Positions 1-6,077 of a stretch of 7,690 nucleotides of DNA are shown here, one piece after another. The stretch spans positions 1-7,690 of the forward strand of contig USCC01000098.1 of the NCBI GenBank assembly GCA_900553035.1, written 5' to 3'. The DNA is from an uncultured Rhodospirillaceae bacterium (GTDB taxonomy: Bacteria > Pseudomonadota > Alphaproteobacteria > CAAGCB01 > CAG-977). A program made the position numbers and the translations under genes. The notes under the pieces were generated by a model. The model was given only the letters and a program-made list of their open reading frames with translations, did not search any database and had not been told where the DNA came from. How positions within the stretch are numbered: the first letter of the stretch is position 1; every line of letters starts with the position of its first letter.

Positions 1-1144
1 CATCGCGGACAAAGGAAACCGGATTGCACGAAACGGCAACAATTTTCGGAACACCGGAAAATGCCAGCTGTTCGCATTGAGCCTTTGCTCCGGCGCGCGG
101 GGGGTCGAAAATGACGGCGTCGCATCCGGTCAGTTCATCGGGAAGAACAGGGACACGGAACAGATCCCGTTCTTCCGTTTTAACACGCCCGGCACTTGCG
201 GCGGACAGGGCTTTCAACGCATCGGGCGCATTGTCCAGACCGGACAGCTTCCGTCCTTTTTCCAGAAGAGCCAGCGTAAACGTTCCCGCACCGCAAAACA
301 GATCCATTATTTTTTTCGCTTTGCCGACATATTCGCGGACTTTTGCCTGCAGTGCCGCCTCCCCCTCACGGCTGGGCTGAAGGAACACACCGGGAGGCGG
401 GATCAGCCGGAAATCGCCGACCGTCAGAGAGGGCGGACGAGCCGTAATCAGAGGCTCTGCCGGACGGCGTTCCGAAAAACGCCAGGACAGGCGCGCCGCC
501 CCGGAGGACAGAACGAAATCAGCCGCGGCCTCACGCCAGCCTAAATCCGGCTCGAACGGCAGGGTAATCAGAATGTCCGCCCCCGTCTCCGTCCACAGAA
601 CCGAAACATCTCCTTCACCGCGCCTTTTTCCGAAAAGCCGTTTTCGATCCGTCAGGAAACGCCGCAAAGGCGGGATCAGACGTTCCAGTTCAGGGACCAG
701 AAGAGGGCACCTGTCCACGGAAAGGACTTCGGAACTGCGCCGCCGGTTGAAGCCGAACCAGCGGGACGGCCCGTTCCAGACCAGAGCAAACGTCGCGCGG
801 CGCCGTGTTCCGGACGGGACAAAAACCGGTTCGTCACATTCGGGAAACGTTCCGTCAGCAGGAAAAAGGCTCTTCAGTCCTTTCAGCTTGAAACTGCGGT
901 AAAACGAAGAAGACGCATGTTGCAGGACGCATCCGCCGCACGTGCCGTAAAAGGGGCATTCCGGTGCGACCCGCTCCGGCGACGGCGTCAGGATTTCCCG
1001 AAGCGTCCCGCGATTTCCGCCGTCCGTTTCGTAAACGACCTCTTCCCCCGGAAGCGTTCCGGAGATAAAAACAGTGCGCTCGTCTTCCCGGATCAGACCG
1101 TCGCCCTGCACGCCCAAATCAAATATTTTTCCCGACGGCATCAT
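1..1144 (-). CDS. rlmD: RlmD/RumA-type 23S rRNA (uracil-5-)-methyltransferase, 3' end outside window
   Basis: SAM-dependent RNA methyltransferase that makes 5-methyluridine in RNA (U1939 of 23S rRNA for E. coli RlmD). I translated the minus strand directly: 381 codons are open from ATG at 1144 to the window edge. A short TRAM-like N-terminus (about residues 5-50, with QGDG and LPGE) is followed by the Fe-S cysteines C63-x5-C69-x2-C72 and a fourth at C146, as in RumA. FLQPSREGE is near residue 254, SAM motif I DLFCGAGTFT at 281-290, FDPPRAG at 346-352, and the catalytic cysteine in SCNP is C373. The last ~30 residues, including the expected general-base Glu, lie beyond position 1. Two ATGs are adjacent (1144 and 1141); I chose the first, with a weak AAGGCAGG ribosome-binding site upstream. 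Transcribed divergently from the response regulator. The family is certain; assignment to RlmD rather than RlmC or TrmA rests on the cysteine cluster and is less sure. Confidence 0.93.
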   Translation of the reverse strand, partial: MMPSGKIFDLGVQGDGLIREDERTVFISGTLPGEEVVYETDGGNRGTLREILTPSPERVAPECPFYGTCGGCVLQHASSSFYRSFKLKGLKSLFPADGTFPECDEPVFVPSGTRRRATFALVWNGPSRWFGFNRRRSSEVLSVDRCPLLVPELERLIPPLRRFLTDRKRLFGKRRGEGDVSVLWTETGADILITLPFEPDLGWREAAADFVLSSGAARLSWRFSERRPAEPLITARPPSLTVGDFRLIPPPGVFLQPSREGEAALQAKVREYVGKAKKIMDLFCGAGTFTLALLEKGRKLSGLDNAPDALKALSAASAGRVKTEERDLFRVPVLPDELTGCDAVIFDPPRAGAKAQCEQLAFSGVPKIVAVSCNPVSFVRD

Positions 1145-1157
1145 GTTCCTGCCTTAA

Positions 1158-1185
1158 ATTAAAGTGAAATACGGTGACTTTTCAA
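1158..1185 (-). promoter_or_regulatory. Candidate sigma70-type promoter of the rlmD-like gene
   Basis: On the minus strand TTGAAA (plus positions 1180-1185) and TTTAAT (1158-1163) match the -35 and -10 consensus at 5 of 6 bases each, with a 16-nt spacer. The predicted transcript would start near 1151, only about 7 nt before the ATG, which would give an almost leaderless mRNA and clip the weak Shine-Dalgarno. That tight geometry lowers confidence. Confidence 0.4.
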
Positions 1186-1202
1186 ATTCATTTCATTACA
1201 CT
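1174..1202 (+). promoter_or_regulatory. Candidate promoter of the regulator-kinase-rquA operon
   Basis: GTGACT (1174-1179) and TACACT (1197-1202) are spaced by 17 nt and each match the sigma70 consensus at 4 of 6 positions. Such a weak promoter is what an activator-dependent operon would have. The -35 box sits inside the spacer of the opposing rlmD promoter, so the two could compete. The imperfect inverted repeat TGAAAT (1165-1170) / ATTTCA (1190-1195) and the tandem TTCAT at 1187-1196 flank the -35 and could be a regulator site; this is inference only. Confidence 0.3.
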
Positions 1203-1229
1203 ATAGAACACAAAAAGGCGGAGTTTCCA

Positions 1230-1856
1230 ATGCTGAAAATTTTAATTGCCGACGACCACGAACTTTTTCTGGACGGTCTGCGTCTGGCGCTTTCCGATCT
1301 GGACGAAGACATGAACATCGATATGGTGCATAATCATAGAGAGCTTCAGGAAAAAGCCGACGGGCAGACGCCCTACGACCTGATTCTGACCGACCTGGCC
1401 ATGCCGGGGCTGGCGTGGCATGAATCCCTCCGCCTGCTGAAAGAACATAATCCCGAAACACCGATCGTCATCCTGTCCGCTGTTTACGACCGTGAGATCG
1501 TTCTTCAGGCCGTCGATATCGGAGCGTCGGGGTTCATCCCGAAAACATCGTCCAATAAAATCATTCTCAGCGCTCTTCACCTGGTTCTTTCCGGGGGGCT
1601 GTACCTGCCTTCCGAGCTTCTGAACCCGACACCGGCAGAGAGCGCCGGCGGAGAAGCCAAAGGCCTTCTGACACCGCGTCAGCTTGATGTACTGCGCCTG
1701 ATGGGACAGGGAAAACCGAACAAAATCATCGCGCGCGAACTGGATCTGTCCGAGGGCACCGTCAAGCTCCATGTGACGGCGATTCTGAAAGCCCTTAACG
1801 TCATCAACCGCACGGGTGCCGTTGTCGCGGGGCGCAACCTGGGCCTTATTGACTGA
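1230..1856 (+). CDS. LuxR/NarL-family response regulator
   Basis: A 208-residue two-component response regulator, a cytoplasmic DNA-binding transcription factor. The receiver domain spans about residues 2-120: acidic pocket D8/D9, phosphoacceptor D55 in LTDLAMPG, S83 and K105 (IPK). The LuxR-type helix-turn-helix is at about 146-205: LTPRQLDVLRLM, then IARELDLSEGTVKLHV as the recognition region. I start at ATG 1230 because a good AAAGGCGGAG ribosome-binding site lies 6 nt upstream and the receiver fold begins at once (MLKILIADDHE); a longer GTG start at 1164 would run through the promoter. First gene of an operon with a hybrid kinase 7 nt downstream, then rquA. The kinase's HPt domain is the likely phosphodonor. 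Its targets cannot be read from sequence; autoregulation of this operon is plausible. Confidence 0.95.
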   Translation: MLKILIADDHELFLDGLRLALSDLDEDMNIDMVHNHRELQEKADGQTPYDLILTDLAMPGLAWHESLRLLKEHNPETPIVILSAVYDREIVLQAVDIGASGFIPKTSSNKIILSALHLVLSGGLYLPSELLNPTPAESAGGEAKGLLTPRQLDVLRLMGQGKPNKIIARELDLSEGTVKLHVTAILKALNVINRTGAVVAGRNLGLID

Positions 1857-1863
1857 GTTTTCC

Positions 1864-3783
1864 ATGACATATGAATATTATTCCGTCCTGTCAAAAATCG
1901 TTGCCATTGACGCCGAACAGCTGGCCGACATCATGTTTCCGCGCGTCTGTTCCCTGTGCGGTGCACAGAGTCTGCTGGTTTACCGTATGGAACCCGGGCA
2001 GACGATCGCCAAGCTGTACCTGTCCTACAGTCCCAAGCTGATTCATCCGTTACTGCAGATGATGTTCACACAGAACATTTCCCATCTATTCAACCGGCCC
2101 TTTCTGGTCAAGGATACGATTCCGTCTTCCGAACTGCGCCGGAAGATACTTGATTCGGGCGATGCCTCCTACATGATTTATCCGGTGTTCCGCGCCGCTG
2201 CCCCGTCTTATTTCTTTTATTTCACCTCGGAAAAGGAAGACAACCCGTGGCGCGAGGATCTGGTCGCCGCGTTTTCAAACATGCTGGCTCTCCGGCTGGC
2301 GGAAGAAGAAGCACGGAAGAACCTGAAAAATGAATCTTTCCTGCTGACAACGGCCAGTCATGAAATCCGCACGCAGATCAGCGCGTTCATCGGCCTGTCC
2401 GAAAATCTGGCCGCGACAGAGCTGTCGCATGAACAGGAAAAGACCGTCACCGTTCTTCGTCAGGCCGCGGAAAACATGCTGCAGACACTGAACGGCATTC
2501 TGGATTACAGTCGGCTTAAGGCGGGAAAGCTTCACGTGGAATACGCACCGTTTGACGTGAGGGAAATGGTTTCCGGCATCGCCGACCTTTTTACGCCTTT
2601 GGCCGAAAAGAGCAATACGGTTCTGTCCTGCGATTTTTCAAAACTGACCGAATCCAACGTTACCAGCGATTCCACGCAGCTCCGGCGAGCGGTTTTCAAC
2701 CTGGTCAACAATGCCGTTAAATTCACCCAGAACGGAAGCATTCTCATTTCCGCCGAAACGGACGAAAAGCAGAAAGTTCTGCGTATTACCGTCAAGGATA
2801 CCGGCATCGGCATACCGGCGTCCAAAAGGACGACGCTTTTCAATGAATATGAACAGGTGAAAGCCTCTTCCGCCCTTAAAATCAAAGGAAGCGGCCTTGG
2901 GCTGAACATTACGTACCATATTGTCAAAACGCTCGGCGGTTCCATCGATTGGATCAGCGAGGAAGGCAAAGGATCGCGTTTCTGGATTCAGATCCCCTAT
3001 TCCGTTCCCGAACAGACGGAAACGGTATGTCTTCCGCTCAGAATTCTGATCGTTGACGATGAACCCATCAGTACTCAGGTTGTTTCGACCTTTCTGGTGA
3101 ATCAGGGGCATCCCGTCACAAGCGCCCGGACAAAGGAAGAAGCGTTGAATTTCCTTCACCGGCGTTCGTACGATCTGATCCTTCTGGATCTTCACCTGCC
3201 CGACGGAAGCGGATTTGATCTGTTTTCCGAAATCCGCGCACTGCCGCCTTTGCAGGAAACAGCCGTGTACGCTTTGAGCGCCTCAACGGATTTTTACGAG
3301 GAAAGCCTCTGCATGAACAAAGGGTTCAACGGTTTTCTGCAAAAACCGGTCGCCAAAAATGTCCTGAACACCCTTTTGAACAAAATCTGTGCCGAAAAAA
3401 GAAGGCGATTCTCGGACACATCTGACGAAGACACCCTGTTTGACCTCAACACGCTTGTTTCGTTTAAAAATTCGATGAGTCCGGAGAATTTTTCAAAGCT
3501 CGTTTCAGAGTTTCTGCTCCATAGCTACAGCCTTGTCACAGAACTCAATTCTGCAGTAAAACTCAAGGATTACAAGGAAACGTACCGTTTCGCCCACAAC
3601 CTGAAATCGGCGGCCAGAGTTTTCGGGCTGACCCGTCTGGCTTCGCATGCGGAAACGATTGAAAACCTGAGCAAACCCGACAATCCCGATAAAGAGGCCA
3701 TCTTGCCCTTGTTAAAAGAACTGGAAACGGAATACAATAAGTCCACCATGGTGTTGCAGCAGTATTTGCAGGAAAATAAATAA
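1864..3783 (+). CDS. Soluble hybrid sensor histidine kinase (sensor-HisKA-HATPase-REC-HPt)
   Basis: A 639-residue tripartite kinase resembling the cytoplasmic part of BarA/ArcB. Residues 1-150 form a sensor region that may be GAF-like, with no transmembrane segment and a C29-x2-C32 pair. HisKA is at about 155-222 with phosphoacceptor H166 in SHEIRT; the next residue is Gln171, where nearly all family members have Pro. HATPase_c is at about 268-380: N279 and N283 of the N box, DTGIGIP at 312-318, F326, and GSGLGL at 342-347. The receiver is at about 392-508 with D398/D399, phosphoacceptor D442, S472 and K494. HPt is at about 526-638 with H578 in AHNLKSAA. The phosphate path H166-D442-H578-regulator D55 is therefore complete. 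ATG 1864 follows the regulator stop by 7 nt without a strong ribosome-binding site, suggesting translational coupling. The stop overlaps the rquA start. The signal sensed is unknown; the link to rhodoquinone suggests oxygen or redox state. Confidence 0.95.
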   Translation: MTYEYYSVLSKIVAIDAEQLADIMFPRVCSLCGAQSLLVYRMEPGQTIAKLYLSYSPKLIHPLLQMMFTQNISHLFNRPFLVKDTIPSSELRRKILDSGDASYMIYPVFRAAAPSYFFYFTSEKEDNPWREDLVAAFSNMLALRLAEEEARKNLKNESFLLTTASHEIRTQISAFIGLSENLAATELSHEQEKTVTVLRQAAENMLQTLNGILDYSRLKAGKLHVEYAPFDVREMVSGIADLFTPLAEKSNTVLSCDFSKLTESNVTSDSTQLRRAVFNLVNNAVKFTQNGSILISAETDEKQKVLRITVKDTGIGIPASKRTTLFNEYEQVKASSALKIKGSGLGLNITYHIVKTLGGSIDWISEEGKGSRFWIQIPYSVPEQTETVCLPLRILIVDDEPISTQVVSTFLVNQGHPVTSARTKEEALNFLHRRSYDLILLDLHLPDGSGFDLFSEIRALPPLQETAVYALSASTDFYEESLCMNKGFNGFLQKPVAKNVLNTLLNKICAEKRRRFSDTSDEDTLFDLNTLVSFKNSMSPENFSKLVSEFLLHSYSLVTELNSAVKLKDYKETYRFAHNLKSAARVFGLTRLASHAETIENLSKPDNPDKEAILPLLKELETEYNKSTMVLQQYLQENK

Positions 3784-4511
3784 TGACGGATTCAAAACAG
3801 CCCCGCGAAAAACCGGCCGCTCCGGTGTTTTCCCCTTCCCCCGCCTCTCCGGAACAGGCCGTTCCCGAATATCTGAATTCCCTTTATCACCGCTGTTATT
3901 TCGACATGACGTTTTCTTCAGGACTGGACGGGGAATGGATGGCAAAGTTCACGACCTTCTTTTTCATGAACCGCCTGACGCGGTGTGTGACAGACGAAGT
4001 GTTTGAAGGCCAGCGCGTCCTTCAGATGGGAATCTCTTCGGGAAATTTTGAACGTGAAATCGCGGGAAAAATGAACCAGAACGGCGTCTATCATATCGAA
4101 GATATCAGCCCGATACGGCTCATCGCCTGTAAAAACAAGCTTGCCCCGTGGACGAACGTGACTTTTGAAGAAAAGGATGTCGGCGTTTCAAATAAGAAAC
4201 GCTACAACGTTGTCGTCTGTTTTTTTCTTCTGCACGAAATGCCTGACCCCCGAAAGCGGGACGCCGTCGCCCGGGCGCTGGATTCGCTGCTGCCCGACGG
4301 ACGGGTTATTTTTGTTGATTATAACCGTCCCTCGCCGTTCAATCCTCTGGGATATGCGGTCAAATGGTTCAACCGGATGTACGAACCGTTTGCCGAAAGC
4401 CTTTGGGACAACGAAATACAGAGCTTCGCGAAAAATACGGATCGTTTCATCTGGGATAAGAAAACGTTCTGCGGCGGCCTGTACCAGTGCGTGATCGCCC
4501 AGAAAAAATAA
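3783..4511 (+). CDS. rquA: RquA-like rhodoquinone biosynthesis protein
   Basis: A 242-residue class I SAM-binding-fold protein. RquA replaces a methoxy group of ubiquinone with an amino group taken from SAM, giving rhodoquinone, the low-potential quinone used for fumarate reduction. Diagnostic stretches recalled from the RquA family are present: CFFLLHEMPD at 146-155, VIFVDYNRP at 175-183, EPFAESLW at 201-208, and FCGGLYQCVIA near the C-terminus. Motif I is degenerate, VLQMGISSG (79-87), with Gln81 where methyltransferases have Asp; the post-I acidic pair is E106/D107. A Pro-rich leader of about 28 residues precedes the conserved part. ATG overlaps the kinase stop (TAATG), with AGGA about 10 nt upstream inside the kinase gene, so translation is coupled. 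It is the last gene of the operon. The alternative is an ordinary UbiE/UbiG-type methyltransferase, but the C-terminal half fits RquA much better. Identification is from memory of the family, without a search. Confidence 0.85.
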   Translation: MTDSKQPREKPAAPVFSPSPASPEQAVPEYLNSLYHRCYFDMTFSSGLDGEWMAKFTTFFFMNRLTRCVTDEVFEGQRVLQMGISSGNFEREIAGKMNQNGVYHIEDISPIRLIACKNKLAPWTNVTFEEKDVGVSNKKRYNVVVCFFLLHEMPDPRKRDAVARALDSLLPDGRVIFVDYNRPSPFNPLGYAVKWFNRMYEPFAESLWDNEIQSFAKNTDRFIWDKKTFCGGLYQCVIAQKK

Positions 4512-4610
4512 CACCCCGATCCGGGAGACCGCACCGCGTCCGTTATTGCCGGAAAACTTCTTTGTCATATGGAGCCGGAGAAGCCCTTTTGTCATCCGGG
4601 TTCCCCGGTG

Positions 4611-4644
4611 CGGGCTGGCGGCGTCTGTATGGACAGACAGCCCG
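4611..4644. other. Bulged 12-bp hairpin in intergenic region
   Basis: CGGGCT (4611-4616) pairs with AGCCCG (4639-4644), and GTCTGT (4623-4628) pairs with ACAGAC (4633-4638) around an ATGG loop. A one-sided bulge GGCGGC (4617-4622) separates the two stems. No T run follows on either strand, so it is not a standard intrinsic terminator. It could protect the 3' end of the rquA mRNA or be part of a small RNA or a dispersed palindromic repeat. Confidence 0.4.
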
Positions 4645-4663
4645 GGAGCGCCGCGGATTCGGC

Positions 4664-4702
4664 AAAAGGAGACCCGGCTCGGGAAACAGGCGCCTCCTCC
4701 TT
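4664..4702 (-). terminator. Weak candidate terminator for the hxlR gene
   Basis: On the minus strand AAGGAG (4697-4702) pairs with CTCCTT (4666-4671), continuing into a run of four T (4664-4667, partly inside the stem). Inside lie the palindrome AGGCGCCT and a small CCCG/CGGG hairpin. The closing stem is far apart and short, so this is tentative. Confidence 0.25.
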
Positions 4703-4767
4703 CTCCCCCTTTCATGTTCAAAGCTTGTTGAGGAACGCCGGAATCGCCTTTTCCGCCGCGGACTCCA

Positions 4768-5085
4768 TCATCCTTCCAGGCGGCGGTAAGAATCGCCCCA
4801 CGCCGACAAAGCTTCCAGAACCGGCTTCAGGCTGTATCCCGTTTCCGTCAATGTGTATTCGACACGCGGCGGAACTTCGGCATAAACACGGCGGTGCAAA
4901 AGACCGCTCCTCTCCATATCGCGCAGGTTTGAAGTCAGGACTTTCTGCGTAATGTTCCCGATTGATTTTTTCAATTCACCGAATCGTTTCGTTCCGCCCA
5001 TCAGGTCACGGAGAATAAGTACCTTCCAGCGTTCTCCGATCAGCGTCAGGGTGACTTCTACAGGACAGGCCGGCAGATTTTTCAT
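4768..5085 (-). CDS. HxlR-family winged-helix regulator
   Basis: A 105-residue HxlR (MarR-like) DNA-binding protein, the usual length for the family. The winged helix covers most of it: CPVEVTLTLIGERWKVLIL at the N-terminus, RFGELKKSI-x-NITQKVLTSNLRDME in the recognition region, then GLLHRRVYAEVPPRVEYTLTETG as the wing. A single cysteine, C7, sits just before the first helix, where redox-sensing members such as YodB and HypR carry their reactive cysteine. ATG 5085 is chosen because AAGGGG lies about 8 nt upstream; a TTG at 5121 in frame would overlap the operator. Divergent from the SDR gene, the common arrangement in which the regulator represses a neighbouring oxidoreductase and itself. Thiol sensing and the target are inferred; the family call is firm. 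Confidence 0.92.
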   Translation of the reverse strand: MKNLPACPVEVTLTLIGERWKVLILRDLMGGTKRFGELKKSIGNITQKVLTSNLRDMERSGLLHRRVYAEVPPRVEYTLTETGYSLKPVLEALSAWGDSYRRLEG

Positions 5086-5112
5086 CGCATATTCCCCTTT
5101 GTTTCCCTCAAG

Positions 5113-5155
5113 AGTATCCAAACAGATACTATATTACTTTAAAGTGCTTACTTTA
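5113..5155. promoter_or_regulatory. Probable HxlR operator cluster
   Basis: AGTATC-N6-GATACT (5113-5130) is a perfect inverted repeat next to hxlR. ACTTTAAAGT (5136-5145) is a perfect 10-bp palindrome. TTACTTTA is repeated directly at 5134-5141 and 5148-5155, and AAGT-N4-ACTT (5142-5153) forms another inverted pair. TACT/AGTA half-sites are known for YodB/HypR-type regulators. The cluster fills the AT-rich core between two divergent genes, so binding could control both. Site function is inferred. Confidence 0.55.
5128..5133 (-). promoter_or_regulatory. Candidate -10 element of hxlR
   Basis: Read on the minus strand this is TATAGT, 5 of 6 to the -10 consensus. It overlaps one arm of the 5113-5130 inverted repeat, and the predicted start would fall inside that repeat, as expected for autorepression. 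No convincing -35 box lies at the right distance. Confidence 0.35.
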
Positions 5156-5229
5156 TTAATGAAACCGACAATGTCATTCTATTCCCGAAATCCGAAAAAT
5201 TCAAAAACAAAACCAAGGGAGAAAAAACA

Positions 5230-5874
5230 ATGAAAATACAAAAAATCGCCGTCATCGGAGCCAATGGAAAAGCGGGGTCAAAAATCACGGAGGAAGCCGT
5301 GCGCCGGGGAATGGATGTCACAGCGATTGTCCGATCGGACAATAAAACGCCGGCCGGCCGGGTTCTTCGGAAAGACCTGTTCGACCTGACATACGATGAT
5401 TTGAAAGGCTTTGACACCGTTGTCGACGCCTTTGGCACATGGGCACCGGAAACACTGCATCTTCACCGCGAATCTCTGAGCCATCTGTGTCGGATTCTGG
5501 GCGGAAGCCCGGTGCGCCTGCTGGTTGTCGGCGGCGCGGGATGTCTTTATCTTGATCCGTCGCACACAAGCCGCCTGATGGACTCGCCCGACTTTCCGGA
5601 TGTGTTCAAACCTGTGGCTGCGGCCACCGCGGAAGCATGGGACGAACTCCGCGGATGCCACGACGTTGCCTGGACGTACATCAGTCCGGCGGCGGATTTT
5701 CGGGCTGACGGACCGCGAACCGGGACTTATGTGCTGGGGGGCGAAGAACTGCAGACGGACGCGGCGGGCAAAAGCACAATCAGCTATGCGGACTATGCTG
5801 TCGCTGTCGTGGATGAAGCCGAAAAAGGCGCCCATATCCGCCGGCAGATCAGCGTTGTTTCCGCCGGAGCATAA
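5230..5874 (+). CDS. NAD(P)-binding atypical SDR (NmrA/YwnB-like)
   Basis: A 214-residue single-domain Rossmann protein. The dinucleotide-binding loop is IGANGKAGSK (9-18, GxxGxxG type), and R35 at the end of the second strand suggests NADP preference. Further marks are DTVVDAFG at 62-69, LLVVGGAG at 97-104, YISPAADF at 150-157 and ISYADYAVAVVDE at 184-196, which place it with the atypical SDR proteins annotated as NAD(P)H-binding or NmrA-like. These include oxidoreductases and pure redox sensors; the substrate cannot be told. No classical YxxxK active site is evident. AAGGGAG lies 7 nt before the ATG. It is divergent from hxlR across an operator-like region and is probably its regulated target. 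A strong terminator lies about 150 nt after the stop. Confidence 0.88.
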   Translation: MKIQKIAVIGANGKAGSKITEEAVRRGMDVTAIVRSDNKTPAGRVLRKDLFDLTYDDLKGFDTVVDAFGTWAPETLHLHRESLSHLCRILGGSPVRLLVVGGAGCLYLDPSHTSRLMDSPDFPDVFKPVAAATAEAWDELRGCHDVAWTYISPAADFRADGPRTGTYVLGGEELQTDAAGKSTISYADYAVAVVDEAEKGAHIRRQISVVSAGA

Positions 5875-6027
5875 AAGAAGTTCCGTGAAAAATACCGCTT
5901 TTCATGTGAGGGCACCGCGAAAGGGTCTCTCCCTTCCATGAACCTCCGGAGGCCCGCGGGTCGAGCCTTGGAGAAGGCCGAAAGCACCCTGCCCGGTCTG
6001 GCGGAACGGAACAGCTTCAGAACACCG
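5875..6027. other. Intergenic stretch after the SDR gene
   Basis: Between the SDR stop and the terminator. It contains small inverted repeats (CCTCCGGAGG near 5943-5952; GCCTT-GGAG-AAGGC at 5965-5978) but no gene, tRNA or SRP-like motif that I recognise. It is probably the 3' untranslated part of the SDR transcript. Confidence 0.4.
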
Positions 6028-6060
6028 AAAACCGGAAGCAGAGACCGCTTCCGGTTTTTT
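6028..6060. terminator. Strong bidirectional intrinsic terminator
   Basis: AAAACCGGAAGC (6028-6039) pairs perfectly with GCTTCCGGTTTT (6047-6058) around a 7-nt loop. A run of T continues to 6061 on the plus strand, and four T follow on the minus strand. It lies between convergent genes, so it can end both the SDR transcript and the phosphodiesterase transcript. Confidence 0.93.
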
Positions 6061-6077
6061 ACGAAATGCGGCTCGTT

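Larger units (their letters stand above)
4512..4767. other. Convergent GC-rich intergenic region with hairpins
   Basis: These 256 bases lie between the rquA stop and the hxlR stop. Open frames cross the region but have no convincing ribosome-binding site, domain or sensible composition, so I call no gene. Several inverted repeats are present: CCGGG/CCCGG at 4596-4608, a longer hairpin at 4611-4644, and CCCG/CGGG at 4673-4683 within AAGGAG/CTCCTT at 4666-4702. No classic hairpin followed by a T run is visible for rquA on the plus strand, so how its transcript ends is not clear. Confidence 0.5.

Noticed and set aside
77..902. Plus-strand open frames opposite the rlmD-like gene
   Set aside because: Low-complexity Arg/Ser/Pro-rich products with no domain; the minus strand carries clear RlmD motifs over the whole stretch.
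1164..1229. Extended GTG start of the response regulator (22 extra residues)
   Set aside because: It runs through the promoter region, lacks family similarity, and the ATG at 1230 has a good ribosome-binding site.
1242..1865. 207-codon minus-strand frame opposite the response regulator
   Set aside because: Antisense shadow of a gene with all receiver and LuxR residues intact; no ribosome-binding site or recognisable domain.
2638..3195. 185-codon minus-strand frame inside the kinase gene
   Set aside because: Antisense to the conserved HATPase and receiver boxes; no domain and no start signal.
4188..4721. 177-codon minus-strand frame across the rquA end and the intergenic region
   Set aside because: Mostly antisense to conserved RquA residues; the remainder is compositionally odd and has no family resemblance.
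4487..4952. Overlapping plus-strand frames between rquA and hxlR
   Set aside because: Arg/Pro/Ser-rich products without a ribosome-binding site, partly antisense to hxlR; GC-rich DNA readily keeps such frames open.
5278..5835. 185-codon minus-strand frame opposite the SDR gene
   Set aside because: The plus frame has the Rossmann motifs and a strong ribosome-binding site; the antisense product has none.
5880..6027. Possible SRP or other structured RNA after the SDR gene
   Set aside because: Small palindromes are present, but the GGTCAGG/GGAAGCAGCC-type SRP core and tRNA-like arms are absent.
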